A stretch of DNA of 64,000 nt, taken from Monosiga brevicollis MX1. Its lineage: Eukaryota; Opisthokonta; Choanoflagellata; Craspedida; Salpingoecidae. Both the position numbers and the translations under genes were made by a program. Below are positions 63,577 through 64,000 of this stretch, one piece after another (position 1 is the stretch's first letter; each line of letters starts with the position of its first letter). A model generated the notes under the pieces. The model worked only from the letters and a program-made list of their open reading frames with translations. It ran no database searches and was not told the DNA's origin. The stretch is from assembly GCF_000002865.3 (NCBI RefSeq), contig NW_001865079.1, forward strand, positions 116,294 to 180,293, read 5' to 3'.

Positions 63577-64000
63577 TCAGGCAGAGGTAGGGTCTGCGCC
63601 GAGCTTTTGCCCAATGAGACCACAGCTCACGAGCACGCGCAGATGATCGGGTTGGTATCGCCGCAGATATTCAAGCACTTTACCGGGCACCCCTTCGTCT
63701 GCCGGCGGCGGGTACAAGTAGGGACACGACCAGAGTGCGAGAGCAGTGAGTGGAAGACGAGGAGCACGAGCGTGGACCATGGCCATGACGGGGATGCGGG
63801 TCTTGGTGGTTTGCGGGCTCTGGCGATGGTTGCAAACGCGTACCAGGATCGCCTTCGAGTTGCTCGGCCACAAAAGCTCGAAGCAGCTGCTTTGCCTCGG
63901 CAGACGCCAGCAAAGCTTGTTCGGACACGACACCGCCATCTCCTGGCAGCATAATCTCCACCTCGCCCACGGCGTAGTCGGGCGCGGCGCTCTGGGTGAG
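63577..64000 (-). CDS. Last two exons of an unidentified gene (5' part beyond the window)
   Basis: The frame is open from the window edge (LTQSAAPDYAVGEVEIMLPG) to a donor after 63844. It continues in phase from an acceptor at 63698 and reads DEGVPGKVLEYLRRYQPDHL, then VLVSCGLIGQKLG, ending ADPTSA at the stop 63579-63577. The two exons join without breaking the frame, which supports a real gene. The visible 90 or so residues are mostly helical. No family is recognised. Confidence 0.6.
   Translation of the reverse strand, partial: SPRAPRPTTPWARWRLCCQEMAVSCPNKLCWRLPRQSSCFELLWPSNSKAILVRVCNHRQSPQTTKTRIPVMAMVHARAPRLPLTALALWSCPYLYPPPADEGVPGKVLEYLRRYQPDHLRVLVSCGLIGQKLGADPTSA

Overview
This window is nuclear DNA of a unicellular relative of animals, most likely a choanoflagellate close to Monosiga brevicollis. 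That is an inference from content: GC-rich coding sequence, many short GT-AG introns (roughly 70-150 bases), a cytoplasmic tyrosine kinase of animal type, a secreted protein built from thrombospondin type 1 and fibrinogen-like domains, a single-pass receptor with antistasin-like and thrombospondin modules, no operons, and two runs of N typical of a draft assembly.

Layout. 0.2-5.9 kb: N-myristoylation-type tyrosine kinase with two PTB-like domains (+). 6.5-7.7 kb: CRAL-TRIO protein with a PDZ-like tail (-). 7.9-10.3 kb: simple repeats and a short dispersed repeat. 10.3-21.3 kb: one uninterrupted 3,678-codon reading frame (+) for an ankyrin-repeat protein ending in a complete SecA-type ATPase motor, with a second copy of the same dispersed repeat beyond its 3' end. 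22.0-24.4 kb: a strong hairpin and CT tracts. 24.4-25.5 kb: glycogen-targeting subunit of protein phosphatase 1 (+). 27.2-30.4 kb: antistasin/TSP1 receptor (+). 31.3-32.7 kb: mitochondrial NAD-type carrier (-). 34.6-41.3 kb: tripeptidyl peptidase II (+, contains a sequence gap). 41.5-48.6 kb: secreted TSP1/coiled-coil/fibrinogen-like protein (-). 49.8-50.7 kb: RNA polymerase subunit RPB8 (+). 51.6-53.6 kb: multi-pass membrane protein with an acidic tail (+). 54.1-61.6 kb: bridge-like lipid-transfer protein of the BLTP3/UHRF1BP1 type (-). 62.4-62.7 kb: minisatellite. 63.6-64.0 kb: last exons of an unidentified gene (-).

The genes do not form a pathway; most are ordinary eukaryotic housekeeping or surface genes. 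The exception is the SecA-ankyrin gene. Its coding region has no intron while nearly every other large gene here has many, it carries a bacterial protein-translocation motor with all core motifs intact, and it lies between two near-identical 61-62 base direct repeats. It does have a plausible intron in its 5' untranslated region, so it appears to be an expressed nuclear gene. It is the best candidate in the window for an undescribed system. Exon boundaries were read by eye from splice signals, reading-frame continuity and family motifs; no transcript data were available.
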